Below are positions 30,396 to 41,334 of a DNA stretch of 64,000 bases, in pieces. Below the pieces are notes generated by a model, which saw only the letters and a program-made list of their open reading frames with translations, ran no database searches and was not told where the DNA came from. This DNA comes from Monodelphis domestica (lineage: Eukaryota > Chordata > Mammalia > Didelphimorphia > Didelphidae), in assembly GCF_027887165.1 (NCBI RefSeq), contig NC_077228.1, positions 104,431,799-104,495,798 on the forward strand, in the 5' to 3' direction. The position numbers and the translations under genes are program-made. Positions within the stretch are counted from its first letter, which is position 1. Each line of letters starts with the position of its first letter.

Positions 30396-31959
30396 AAAGG
30401 CTTAGGAATCTTTGAGATCATTCCCCCCAATGTAATCTGTAATCCATAAAATGATGTCTTTTTAAAGTTCCATTTTGATATGATTGGTGTCTTTTGTATC
30501 CTACATGTTTTATTTCATGCACTTAAAATACATTATTGTGAGAAGCCGTCTGTAGGTTTCACCAGCCTACCCATTAATTACTTTTTAAATTTTTATTTAA
30601 TTAATTTAATTTATTATTTAGTAAATTAATATAATTAATTAAGAAACCACCCCCCCTTCCCATCCAACACCTTCATTGTGCAGTAGAAAAAAGAGATGAA
30701 GTGATTTATAAAGGTTCCCCAGGCAAATCCTAGGTTCTTTCCACTATACAAGGATACATTCTATGGATACTCTCCTTCAGTCTGTATCAAATTGCCTCTC
30801 TTGGGGAAGTAGGAAACCTATTGGCTCAAGAGTTCAAGGATGTTGGCTCCCATTCTGCCTCTGACCAGATCTGTGTCCTATCCAGCAGCCATTTCCATAT
30901 CACAGGGTGGGAAGAGACCACATGATGCAATGACATGGGATCTGGGCTTCATTTTCCCTAATCTGGAGGTTATGAGAAGGCAAGGGACATGGGTCAGTGT
31001 ACCAGAAAGTGAGCTACAACTTAGTTGGGCAAGAACCCTAGCCTGAGACTTGACAACCTGAACTTTCTTGGCAAGGTAGGAAAGAGCTCAGAATTTGGAC
31101 CCAGGGGATCAGAATTCAAGTCCTGACTCTGCTGGTCCTATGAAACCGTGGGCAAGTGAATTCACTTCCTTGGGCCTTTGTTTTCTCATTTGTAAGATGA
31201 AGGGACTGGTAGGGGGCTTTAGAAGCCTCTGCATCTGTGACCCTTTGATCTATTGATTAGATAATTGCCACATGTGATAGAGCTGTCCTTTGAAACCCTC
31301 CCTTTCCCATAGGTGTTATTGGCTATCTCCTGGTGGATACTTATAGAGAGAAACTTCTATTTGATCCATGTCTTAAACCTCAAGTTCTGTATATTAAATT
31401 ACTGAGAAGAAGCACTTCAATAACCAGCCTATCAGTACGGGAAGAATATAGAATAAAGTAGGGACGGGGAAAGGAGATTCAAAGCGGAGGTCGATATGTA
31501 TGTGAAATTTTACAGCTGAAGACAGGAAAGGAAAAGGGGGCTGAAATCTGCTCCCCAGGGGAGTTGGAAAACAGAAGCCACAACATCCCATCCTGACATC
31601 CATCTGCATTTGATGAAAGCTTTGCAGATAAGGGCAGGAGGAGTTGTATAAGAGATGGAGGACTCCCAAAGGTGAGTCTAAGGTGCTAGAAATGAAATCC
31701 CCAAAAGATCTATCTGCTTTTAACAGTTGCCTCTTTCTACATGTGTACTTTCTCCCCTCTGCTGTTTTCACAGGAAGTAAGTGGACTCCTGGTTTCTCTG
31801 TGGCTGAAGGAATTTTAGGAGTTGTCCTCAGGGCCAAGAGATGCTTAAAAAGGATGATAAATGATTGGAGAGAGCTGAACCTAGTCGACTGAGGAAGAAG
31901 GGAGACAGTTGGAGGAAACGAGGCAGGGAGATTAAGTTTTATGACAAATAGTTAGCTAA
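30396..31959. other. Intergenic with sparse old repeats
   Basis: 30580-30640 is a TTAA/TTTA-rich patch. 31085-31265 is a plus-strand MIR (GGGATCAGAATTCAAGTCCT, TTTTCTCATTTGTAAGATGA). 31390-31900 is unassigned; open frames on both strands there show no family motif. Confidence 0.4.
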
Positions 31960-32162
31960 GGGGACAACTAGTTTGTTCAGTGGATTGAGAGCCAGACCGG
32001 GAGATGGGAGGTCCTGGGTTCATATTTGGTCTCAGATACTTCCTATCTATGTGACTGACCACAGGCAGGTCCCTTAACCCCCATTGTTTAGTCCTTCCCA
32101 CTGATCCCTTGGAACCAATACACAGCATTGATTCTAAGACAGAAGGTAAGGGTTTAAAAAAA
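31960..32162 (+). repeat. CORE-SINE, full length
   Basis: It runs from GGGGACAACTAGTTTGTTCA to ACAGAAGGTAAGGGTTTAAA. It has a small duplication in the GTGTGACC region (GTGACTGACC). Confidence 0.9.
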
Positions 32163-32394
32163 TAATTGGCTAGCTGGTTCTAGCATTCATTTCTCCCCTT
32201 CCACACTATAAGATTCTCCATCCCACTGAGGCAAGCCCCTTCATCTTCATAGCCTGAGGATTATTAAAGGAGACGGTGACAGACAACTGGATCCTGGAAG
32301 GAGCCATCTGGGGTCTGATAGCTGGTCAAGGACAATCTAGGGGCCAGAGCTGGAAGTGCTTGCTAAGTATCTCAGGTCCCAGGCACTTTCCCTA

Positions 32395-32590
32395 AAGAAG
32401 TCCTTAGTTCATAGATTATAAGATTTTGAGCTAGAAAAGACCTTATAGACCAACTACTCTAACCTCATCCCATTTTATAGACAAGGAAAATGTGTCCTGG
32501 AAAGAAACAACCAGTCCAAGATGACACAAATGGTAGCAGAATCAGAATTTGAACCCAATTCCTTTGATTCCCATACTGCCTCTAAACATC
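32395..32590 (-). repeat. MIR-type SINE
   Basis: It carries CCCATTTTATAGACAAGGAA, ATCAGAATTTGAACCCAATT and TTTGATTCCCATACTGCC in reverse orientation. Confidence 0.6.
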
Positions 32591-33689
32591 TCCTCTGCCC
32601 ACAAACATTCAGCCACCTCTATTCATCTTTTACAACAAATCTGCACTCCTTAGTCGAGGATTAAGGGATCCCCACAAGCTATGAGGGGGGCATTCTTTCA
32701 TCATGACTCCCAGATTGAACTTTTCCCAAATGAGAGAGAGGGAGGGAGAAAGAGACCCCAAAGAGGTGACTAGAAAAAGGAATAAGGCTACACCCAGCTG
32801 GGGAAGTTGCCCCTCCACCCTGCACCCTGTTTGCCCAGAAATAGGGTGGATAACAAGGTAAGAAACTCACAAAGTTCATTTTCTTCCCTTCCTTTGATTG
32901 CTATGTGGGTGTGCCCTGGGTGTGGGGTAGCAGCACTGTGACTATGAACTGGGGGGAGGAAAGGGGGCAAGGGGGTGTTTATTGTGTCACTGGCCTGTTT
33001 GAGATGCTGCAGGGAACTGGTGGTTGCTGGGTGCTATCTGTTCTGTGTCTGTGTGGCATGCTACCTTACTATATGGGTCAGAGAGCGGTCAAGCAGCTTC
33101 TTTGTTTGGGTGTGCCCGTCCAGGCTGGCCCTGTGGCTGCTCAGTCTCTACACACATACCTGATACAAATTGTCTCTGGCTGTACACTGAGCTGCTGGGA
33201 TGTACAGTGGTACTGCTGGGCTATGAATCATGTAGTGGGGTGGACTTCGGGTCAGGAGCCTTGAGTTCAAATCATAACTTTGACATTTATGACCTTGGAC
33301 AAGTCCTTGAAGGTTATTAGGATAGAGAGAATGCAAAGGATTTGAAAGATATTGTAGAGACAGAATCCATAAGACTTGGAGACTGTTTGGCTACAGTGAC
33401 TGGGAATTGCAAAGTCATTAACTACAAATTCTGCATTTTATTAAAATTTGATACTTGTGACCTTGGACATGTCCTTTAACCTCATCTGTAAAGTGAGAAA
33501 AGACTTATTTTTCTTATATGTTTCATTTTATAGAGAAGGAATCAGTGTCCCAGAGAGATCACACAGGTAAATTAATAGCAGAATCAGGATTCAAACTCGG
33601 GTCTTCTGCAGCCACTCCTCATGTTTTGTTGTCAGGAAAGTGCATTGTAAACCTTTAGATGGATCTATTTAATTCAAATATGTTGGCTG
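32591..33689. other. Intergenic, mostly unassigned
   Basis: 33220-33310 and 33440-33620 contain MIR-type remnants. 32900-33210 is repeat-poor and TG-rich with overlapping open frames of no recognisable family. Confidence 0.35.
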
Positions 33690-34620
33690 CTTTATTTTTT
33701 TAATTTAAATTTATATATTTTTCTAGATTACATAATATAATTTTTAATATTTGTTTTCTGACATTTTACAATCCATGTTTTCTTCCTCCCTTCCCCCATT
33801 CTCCCCCTCTCCAGGAAGGCAAGAAATATGATATAAGGTTGTACATATGTTATCATACAACATACATTTCTCATATATGTTATCTTACAATACATGTTTA
33901 TCATGTTGTGAAAGAAGACATATTACTCATACTAAAGAAAAATTCATTAAGGAAATGCATTTGGGCTTTGTCTATTCCTTTCATGGTGGCGGATAGCCTT
34001 TTTCATCAAGTCCCTTGGAGTTGTCCTGGATCCTTGCCTTGTGGTTAATAGTTGTCATTCATAGTTGCTCATCATACATTACTGTTGTTACTGTGTAATC
34101 TCCTGGTTCTGCTCACTTCACTTTGCATCACTTCATATAAATCTTTCCAGGTTTTTTGGTGCTCGTTTCCCATGGTACAGCAATATTCCATTTCAAGGAT
34201 TTATCACTTGTTCAGCCATTCCCTAGTTGGTGGATATCCCTTCAATTTCCAGCTCTTTGCAACCACAAAAAGAGCTGCTATAAACCATTTTTGTACAGGT
34301 ACATTCTGTTTTTCCTTATCTTTAATCTCTTTGTGATCCAGACCAAATTTGGTATTATGGGGTCAAAGTATATGCACAGTTTGATGGCACTTTGAATATG
34401 GTTCCAGATTGTTCTTCAGAATGGTTGTATCAGTTCACAGCTCCACCATCTATCTTTAGTGCCTTCATTTTTCCATATCCTCTCCGGCACTTATCATTTT
34501 CTTTTTTTGCCACTTTAGCCAGTCTGGTGGGTATGAGGTGGTGCCTCGGAGTTGTTTTAATTTGCATTTATTTAATTAGTAGTAATTTAGAACTTTTTTT
34601 TCATGACTAAAGAGTTTTAA
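33690..34620 (-). mobile_element. L1 3' fragment (ORF2 end and 3' UTR), reverse
   Basis: On the minus strand the sequence runs from the ORF2 C-terminal region (AAACAACTCCGAGGCACCAC, the RYHL segment) through the 3' UTR to an A/T-rich tail near 33690. The ORF is degenerate. It appears to be an older subfamily than the copy at 45.2 kb, and the two 3' UTRs differ. Confidence 0.7.
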
Positions 34621-34810
34621 TTTCTTTCTTCTTTTCTGACTTAGAATCAATACTATGTATTGGTTCCAAGGCAGAAGAGTGGTAAGGGCTAGGCAATGGG
34701 AGTTAAGTGATTTTCCCAGGGTCACACAGCTAGAAAGTGACTGAAGCCAGATTTGAAGCTAGGATTTCCCATCTCTGGGTCTAGTTCTCAATCCACTTAG
34801 CTGCCTCCCT
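34621..34810 (-). repeat. CORE-SINE, full length
   Basis: It is inserted just beyond the L1 fragment. On the plus strand it reads TAGAATCAATACTATGTATT to CAATCCACTTAGCTGCC. Confidence 0.9.
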
Positions 34811-34864
34811 GCCATTTTTCTTAACCTTCCTTCATCTATCTTTTCCTCCCTCTCCAGCTAATTG

Positions 34865-34985
34865 CCAGTAGGAGTAGGTGACTTGCTAAGAGTTGGATAG
34901 CTAGGAAGTATCTGAGTGCAAATTCGAACCAAGACCTTCTCATCTCTAGGCCTGGCTCTCAATCCAAATAGCAGCCTCAGATAGT
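34865..34985 (-). repeat. CORE-SINE partial
   Basis: GGTGACTTGCTAAGAGTTGG, GGAAGTATCTGAGTGCAAAT and GGCCTGGCTCTCAATCC are present; the 3' part is missing. Confidence 0.7.
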
Positions 34986-35044
34986 TTTAATTTTTTCATA
35001 TGAGAATTGCTCATTCCTATCCTTTGGCCCTTTGTATTGACTAC

Positions 35045-35690
35045 TTTCTCCAGGGCACTGTGCTAAGAGCTCTGAGCATTCAAAGACCAAAATGAAACAG
35101 TTTCTACCCTCAAGAAGCTTACTTCCTTTGGAGGGGTAGGGTTATGGGAGGGGGGAAGGAGGAGGGCAGAGACAGAACACATGTAAACATAAATGTATTC
35201 TGAAAATTAATACAAAGTAATTTCAAGAGGGAGAGAATACTAATAACTAAGGGGAATCAGGAAAGACCTGACTGATGTAAGAAGTAGCACTTGGTCTGAG
35301 TTTGGAAAGAAGCTAGAGATTCTCCAAGGCAACAGAGAGCTAGAAGTGAGTACACTGGAAACATGGGGGACCAACTGAGAGATGAATGTTCTGTTGTAGG
35401 AACTGCTAAGTGAGCCAGTTGGCCTGGAAAGGAGAATGAAGGGCCACAATAATGAATTGATTGGAAAGATGGGTGGGAATGGGGCTAGGACTGGTTGGAG
35501 ATTTTTCATTTTACCCTGGAGGAAGCCAGGATCCATTTAAGTGTATATGTGTGGGATGGGGTAGGAGGGTAACATGGTCATATCTGCATTTTAAGAATAT
35601 CAATTTGGTGGTAATGTGTAACATTGATTGGAGAGGGAAGAAATTGGAATCTAGACCAGACTATAGGCTGTTGTCATAGTCTTGCCCAAG
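35045..35690 (+). repeat. Ancient amniote repeat, long copy
   Basis: The family order is kept: GCACTGTGCTAAGAGCTCTG, CTACCCTCAAGAAGCTTACT, GAGGAAGCCAGGATCC, TAACATGGTCATATCTGCAT, TTAAGAATATCAATTTGGTG, and TATAGGCTGTTGTCATAGTC at the end. No coding capacity is evident. The family name is not known to me. Confidence 0.65.
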
Positions 35691-36365
35691 GGGGAACAGA
35701 GCAGCTTGAGTGCCAGCTGTGCACATGTGCCGTGCCACATCTTCACCAACACAGGGCTCTAAGCAAAAAGCAGAGGCTGTTCAGAGAGGGAACATTGAAA
35801 GGATTTGAAAGCTATTATGTAGAGGCAAAATCCACAAGACAGGAAAAATGGCTAAAAATGGTGATCTGGAATCACAAAATCAACAACCATACAACCATAA
35901 CAAAATTCTGTATTTCATTAAAGGTTAATTTAAAATAGTATTGAAAACTGCAGGGACCCAGAAGTACACAGAGACCCAACCAAATTTGCATAATTCATCT
36001 GGTATCTGTAGAACCATCAGCTTTCTGGGCCAGATTTCTCTGGGTATCTCCATTTTCTGCAGGGTTGTTTTAATCTTTAATCTCCATAAAGAGCCATTGC
36101 CAAAGTCCATGAAGACCCTGAGGTTGTAAACCTGACTGGCTGGAAGGATGCTGTTTTCTTCTAAAAAAGGGGGGAAGTTTGGCAGGATTTGGGTTCAGGT
36201 TTGAAGAAGAGAGGGATGATAAATAATGATTGGACCTATGAAGCATTAAAATACCTGGGGATTTGGAGGTAGCTCCTAAGCTCTCCCTTTTTTATTCAAC
36301 TACTGACTTCCCCACTCCTCCACCTGGCCTGTGGTTCAGTTTTTCTTTTCTTTTCTTTTCTTTTT
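35691..36365. other. Intergenic, unassigned
   Basis: There is no gene or clear repeat; a TTTTC microsatellite-like run is at 36340-36367. Confidence 0.35.
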
Positions 36366-36502
36366 TTAAGACTTATCTTCTGCCTTAGAATCAATAAAAG
36401 CAGAAGAGCAAAATTAGGCAATGGGGGGTTCAGTGACTTACTGAAAATCACACAGCTAAGGAAGTATCTGAAGTCAAATTTGAAGCTGAGACTTCCCATC
36501 AA
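36366..36502 (-). repeat. CORE-SINE partial
   Basis: CTTCTGCCTTAGAATCAATA to GAAGCTGAGACTTCCCATC. The head is missing. Confidence 0.8.
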
Positions 36503-36588
36503 TCCTTTTCATTTCTAACCCCAAAAGAATCATCTGGGTTATTTTCAATGCCATCTCTTCGTCAAGAAAGTCAACAAGTGTTTATTTA

Positions 36589-36738
36589 GGGGCATCTAGA
36601 TGACTCAGTGGGAAGGATTTGGGTTCAAATGTGACCTCAGGTTTTCTAGCTCTGTGATCAGGCTGAAGTCATTTGACTGTTTTTCTAACCCATCCTCATC
36701 AGTCTTAAGAGTTGTTACTAGATAGAAAGGGCTTTTAA
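36589..36738 (+). repeat. CORE-SINE inserted in an amniote repeat
   Basis: This shortened copy is flanked by a 13-bp direct repeat, AAGTGTTTATTTA, at 36575 and 36738. The target was the opening of an ancient amniote repeat that resumes at 36742. Confidence 0.85.
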
Positions 36739-36741
36739 AAA

Positions 36742-36935
36742 GTGTTTATTTACTAAGCACCTACTATGTTCCTAGCACAATAAAGAACACTGGAAATAAA
36801 CAAGAAGGCAAAAATTGTCCTTACCCTCCAAGAACTCACAATCTAACTACAGTCAGAATGCTCTAAAAACTAGGTACTTAGTTTCAATTGGAGGTGTTCT
36901 CAGATGGAAAGCGATAGCTTGGGGAGGGGGATCTA
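36742..36935 (+). repeat. Ancient amniote repeat, 5' portion
   Basis: TACTAAGCACCTACTATGTT, CCTTACCCTCCAAGAACTCA and ATCTAACTACAGTCAGAATG match the family opening. Confidence 0.6.
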
Positions 36936-36959
36936 TCAGAGATGAATGAATGAAGGGAA

Positions 36960-37345
36960 GAAGAAAGGAAGGAAGGAAAAATCACTTTATTACGTGCTCC
37001 TTAGGCGTCCAGCTCTTATTAAGGCGCAGAGGATACAAATTCAAAAAAGCAAAGACAGTCCCCGGCCTCCGGGAGTTTGCATTCCTATGGAGGGAGGGCT
37101 ACACATAAAGGCCAAGGAAAGGGGGAGGGTTGTTTTGGTTTGGGGAGTCTCCGAGGTTGGTGAGCTGGCGAATGGACCCCTAGGGAAGTCAGTTGACACA
37201 CCCTTTGATTATATAGATCTGATTACTTAGAGGTGGATTACTAGAGGTGGAAAGGGGGAAGGGGGATGGGTAGGAGTCTAGGAAGGGCATATGCTCAGGT
37301 AGGGGGCAAGTTCTTAGAAAGGGGGGCCAGAAGTTGTCCATAGTC
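36960..37345 (+). repeat. Second ancient amniote repeat remnant
   Basis: TCACTTTATTACGTGCTCCT, GCGCAGAGGATACAAATTCA and CCCCGGCCTCCGGGAGTTTG parallel the family opening; the 3' half is unclear. Confidence 0.45.
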
Positions 37346-37429
37346 CTATAAAGAATTAACCTTAAACACCAGCTACCACTTAGAGGGGCATTTTAGATGA
37401 CGGTCAGCGAGAGCCAAGGAGAGGAATGT

Positions 37430-37580
37430 AGAGTTCTTGGAGTGACTGAAAGATGGCTGGATTTGGAGTTAGAGGAATAGTAGTTCAAATCCTTTCCCTG
37501 TTCCTAATTGTGCGACCTTCCACAAGTCACCTCACTACGGCGTCTCAACTTTTCTCAACTAAAAAATATGGGGGTTGGGG
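37430..37580 (+). repeat. MIR-type SINE
   Basis: GGATTTGGAGTTAGAGGAAT, AGTTCAAATCCTTTCCCTGT and CCACAAGTCACCTCACTAC are present. Confidence 0.55.
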
Positions 37581-37702
37581 CTGAGGAACTCTTCGGCCCA
37601 AACCAGCTTCAGACCCAGAGTACTAAGGGATGAATAAAGTCTTTGAAAATGTAAGAATTTCTTTAAATACTCCACTTTGCATTTTAAATCATAGTTGGAC
37701 CT

Positions 37703-37775
37703 GGTTGGGGGAGGGGTGCGGAAGGGGCGTGGGGTAGGGGAGGGGGAGGGGCAAGAGGCGTGGGGAGGGGGAGGG
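37703..37775 (+). other. G-quadruplex-prone G-rich tract
   Basis: There are at least eight G-runs of four or more within 75 bp (GGGGGAGGGG, GGGGTAGGGGAGGGGGAGGG, GGGGAGGGGGAGGG). Confidence 0.7.
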
Positions 37776-38116
37776 AGAATCAGGTGGGCCCGCAGTACGG
37801 TGAAGGATTCTTGGGCGTGCCCCGGTGTCCTCAGAAGTTGGTGTAGACCAAGCTCCTGCCCTTTCTTCACTCCTGAGCTTCCAGGGACTATGGGGCAAGG
37901 TCAGCTCGGGGTAGCCAGAGCAGCAATTAGCCCAGCTTGGCCGCCCGTTACTGGAACCTTCGTGTCAACTCTGGAACTCATCCAATAACCAACACCCTGA
38001 ATAGCCTGACTCAGCTTGGGGTTTGCTCCACCCCCTAACACCTGTTTAACCGAGACTTGAAACCCCACCCCCACCCCCCCAGGGCCCGGCACCCAAAGAA
38101 AGGTACAGTCCCAGGA

Positions 38117-38137
38117 AACTACAATTCCCACCATGCA
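38117..38137 (+). promoter_or_regulatory. ZNF143/SBS-type motif
   Basis: ACTACAATTCCCACCATGCA differs from the promoter consensus ACTACAATTCCCAGCATGC essentially at one internal position. Confidence 0.65.
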
Positions 38138-38288
38138 TTATTCGATCCCCTACCTACTCTCACCCCCACCCTACGCATACACTCCTGGGGTATTCCAGGC
38201 GCTCTTTGCCTGGTGCCTAGGTCCTATTCTGTAGCTTGTACTGGGCAAGACTGAGCTTGGGGGCCGGAAAAGGGAACCCTGGGGAAGT

Positions 38289-38303
38289 GTTTCCTATGGC
38301 AAC
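38289..38303. promoter_or_regulatory. RFX X-box-type motif
   Basis: GTTTCC-TAT-GGCAAC is two opposed half-sites with a 3-bp spacer; the right half is a perfect RGYAAC-type half, the left has one departure. Confidence 0.5.
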
Positions 38304-38330
38304 CGGTTTATAGAATCCCAGGATTTAGAG

Positions 38331-39182
38331 CTGGAAGGAACTTTAAAGGTCAACTAGTCCAAGTGGACGGAGCTGCCGGTTTGCATAAGAAAAGTTATAG
38401 ATAATACCTTTGTCTAAGGTTTTCACATAATAAAGACAGGTCACATTTCGATTAAAGCTTTCTTCCCAACCTCCCCCTCCATCAGGCTGGAAGTGCACAT
38501 ATTATTGCACCATTCTTGGTCTCGGGAAACCCTGGTCTTCGGTAGAGACAGGATTTGCCAAAGGTCACCTAGCTATTATGTCCTGCATTCAAACTCCAGT
38601 CTTCCGAATAGATTTGATCCTTAGGGCTCAGCCCAGAAGGTCTAGCTAGGATTATTGTCCCCCATTTTCAGGGGAGGAAATTGAGTCTCCGAGAGAAGAT
38701 TTTGCGTAAGGTCACCCGAGAGTGAGATTAGAACCCAGGTCCCCGGACAGTTAGTGTTGAGCTTTTTTCCCCACGTTTTTTTTTTTACGGCTATGAAGGT
38801 TAAGTGATTTGCCCAGGGTCTCATAGCTAGTAAGTGTCCGAGGCTCTACCCCTCCAAACTCCCCTTTCCCACCCCAGCCCAGCCCCAGTCCAGCCACAAT
38901 TTAAAATGCAAAGTTGAGTACTTAAAGAAACCTTACATTTTCAAAGGCTTTTATTCATCCCTTAATCCTTTGGACCTAAGAGATCTACATACATGAAGAT
39001 GAATCTTCTTGACTCCAGGTCCCACACTTTATCCATTATGCCACTTACCTCCCCTCTCCCACATTTTTAGAAGGTGTATCACAGTACACAGAGCTTTCTT
39101 TCACTCTTTCTAGGGTCCTCCCCTCTTCCCATTCCAGTCCTCTTCCCATCAAATTCCTTATCACCTATTCTTTTTTTTCCCC
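38331..39182. other. Cluster of MIR-type remnants
   Basis: Reverse MIR pieces lie at about 38310-38370, 38520-38640, 38640-38760 (ATTTTCAGGGGAGGAAATTG, AGAACCCAGGTCCCC) and 38790-38850 (AAGTGATTTGCCCAGGGTCT). There is no gene. Confidence 0.5.
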
Positions 39183-39363
39183 CCTAACCTTCTATTTTAG
39201 ACTCAATATTAAGTATAGGTCCCAAAGTTGAAGACTGGTAAGGACTAGACAGTTGGGGTTGAGTGACCTGGTCAGAGTCGCACAGCTAGGAAGTGTTAGA
39301 CATCAGATTTGAATCTAGGATCTTCCATCTCTGGCCTTGGCCACTGAGCCATCTATCTGCCCT
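39183..39363 (-). repeat. CORE-SINE, full length
   Basis: AACCTTCTATTTTAGACTCA to CTGAGCCATCTATCTGCCC on the plus strand. Confidence 0.85.
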
Positions 39364-39499
39364 ACCACTTGTTCTTAATTTCATTCACTGAATAGATAAG
39401 CCCCTGTGCCTACTGTGTGCAATGCCCAGTACTAAGTGCTAAGTGGTGAGGAAGAGGTGAGAAAAAAATACTAATATATAATTTTTATGATATGAGATA

Positions 39500-39990
39500 G
39501 TAACAATGCAGGGTAATGGAAAGGATGACACATTGAGAGTTAGAGGAACTGGGTTCAAATTCTTACGATAGGATCTGTCAACATGGAAATCCAGAAATCC
39601 CCAGATTAGTTGGGAGGTAGAAACCACCCCAGGTTTTGACCTTGTCACAGGAGTTTTTACTTCAGGTGGGAGGTAGACCCCATCAAGTAGCTCTTTTGTC
39701 TCCAGAAGCCTTTCTCAGTACATCACACCCTCCTCTGGGGATATCTTCAGCTTGAGAGACTGACGTGCTACCTACTGTGCCAAAGCTGAAGTGGATGCCT
39801 ATTGTCTGGTGAAGTGGGGCCTTCCCTCAGGGGGAAAACTCTCCAGTAACAAGGTCAAAACCTGGGGTTTCTACCTCCCAACTAAGTAAACTGGGACTTC
39901 TAGATTTCTACGTTGACAGTGCTTAGAGAAATTATTTCATTTTGCTGGCCTGTTTTCTCATCTCTAAAATGAATAGTTATCTTTAAGGTT
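39500..39990 (+). repeat. MIR-type SINE split by an inverted-repeat element
   Basis: The left piece (about 39500-39570, AGAGGAACTGGGTTCAAATT) and right piece (about 39922-39990, TTTTCTCATCTCTAAAATGA) are the two halves of one SINE. The element at 39575-39919 separates them. Confidence 0.65.
39575..39919. mobile_element. Non-autonomous inverted-repeat element (MITE-like), unclassified
   Basis: The left end (39575-39645) and the reverse complement of the right end (39849-39919) align over about 70 bp. Both start CTGTCAAC, share TAGTTGGGAGGTAGAAACC and finish CCCAGGTTTTGACCTTGT, with roughly 85% identity by eye. The 200-bp interior has no ORF. Total length is 345 bp. I cannot define a convincing target-site duplication, so the superfamily is open. 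Insertion into a MIR SINE shows it transposed after that SINE. Confidence 0.7.
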
Positions 39991-40000
39991 TAACACATTA

Positions 40001-40192
40001 GGAACAGTTAGGTAGCACGATGGATAGAGCACCAGGTCTGGAGTTGGAAAGACCCAGGTTCAAATGTGACCTCAGACCCTTCCTGGCTGTGTGACTCTGG
40101 GCAAGGTACAACCCTATTTGCCTAGCCCTTGCCCTTCTGTCTTAGAACTGAAACTAGGAAAGTAAGAATGGTCACTAGAAAGTAAGAATTTA
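40001..40192 (+). repeat. CORE-SINE with perfect 16-bp target duplication
   Basis: AAGGTTTAACACATTA occurs at 39985-40000 and again at 40199-40214. The duplication is unmutated, so this is probably one of the younger copies. Confidence 0.92.
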
Positions 40193-40214
40193 AAAGAAAA
40201 GGTTTAACACATTA

Positions 40215-40782
40215 ATCTGATGTTATAAAGTAATGGTATGAAGTCCTGTGGGATTTCAAAGGATGGAGAAATGGAGAAAATGCTTCTAGTTGTGAAATTC
40301 ATGAAGACCTCATGAATTCTTGAGGTATTGGACCTAGATTTTGGGAAACAGGTAGCATTTCATCAGGTAGAGATGGTGGCATCCCAAGAAGAAGGAATTT
40401 CATGAAGCTAAGTTGTGGAGTCTGGAAAATTCTAGCCAGATTTCTTTATGTAAATGAGAAGGTTGGGTTGGGTAATTTTACAACTCCTATCACTGTTGGT
40501 CCCCCCCCCAATTTAATATAATGCCCCGTTTACCTCCTTCCATCTTCCATTGAAAAAAAAAAGAACAAAAAACTCTTGATATATATATATATATATTTAA
40601 ACAAAACAAACTCCAACATTGGCCATATCTTTTATGACTCATTCTGTATCTATTCATTACCTCTGTTAGGAGGTTTTGGTAGCATGTTTCCTCAATAGTT
40701 CTCTAGAATCATGAGTAGTCATTTAGTAATTCCAAAGTTTTTCATAGTTGTATATATGATTTCTATCTTTCACGGAATTTTC
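40215..40782. other. Intergenic, AT-rich
   Basis: It contains (AT)n at about 40579-40597 and C- and A-runs. No gene is seen. Confidence 0.4.
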
Positions 40783-41043
<261 letters not shown>

Positions 41044-41334
41044 GATTTTGTATTTCTTGCAGTTCACATTGTTTTCCTTCAGGATTGTAGTGAGTTCTGG
41101 AGAGCAAGGCTGATTTTGTTTTTCTATTTGTTATCTCCAATACTCAGCACATTAACTGGCACCTATCTAATAGGAACTGTAAAAATAAAAAATGATAATG
41201 ATGAGATACATAAAATAGATAGGAAAACGCTTCAATATAGGTTCAAAACTTTTCAGATACTTTTGATAGATGTAACAGTGATGAAGTAAAGCTCAAATAT
41301 GAACTTTTCCCTTCAGGGCCAGGCTCAAAGACGC

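Larger units (their letters stand above)
37690..38330. promoter_or_regulatory. Promoter-like cluster (G-rich, ZNF143, X-box)
   Basis: This repeat-free, CpG-enriched 640 bp (about 18 CpGs by eye) lies 9.4 kb after ELF3. It contains a G-quadruplex-type tract at 37703-37775 with GGGCGTGG (KLF/GC box), a near-consensus ZNF143 site (38117-38137) and an RFX-type X-box (38289-38303). No coding exon was found next to it. It could be an unannotated transcript start or a distal element of the ELF3 domain. Motifs are seen, the role is inferred. Confidence 0.45.

Noticed and set aside
32905-33264. 119-codon plus-strand open frame with Cys/Trp-rich sequence
   Set aside because: No family similarity recognised, no splice context, overlapping equally long frames in two other phases.
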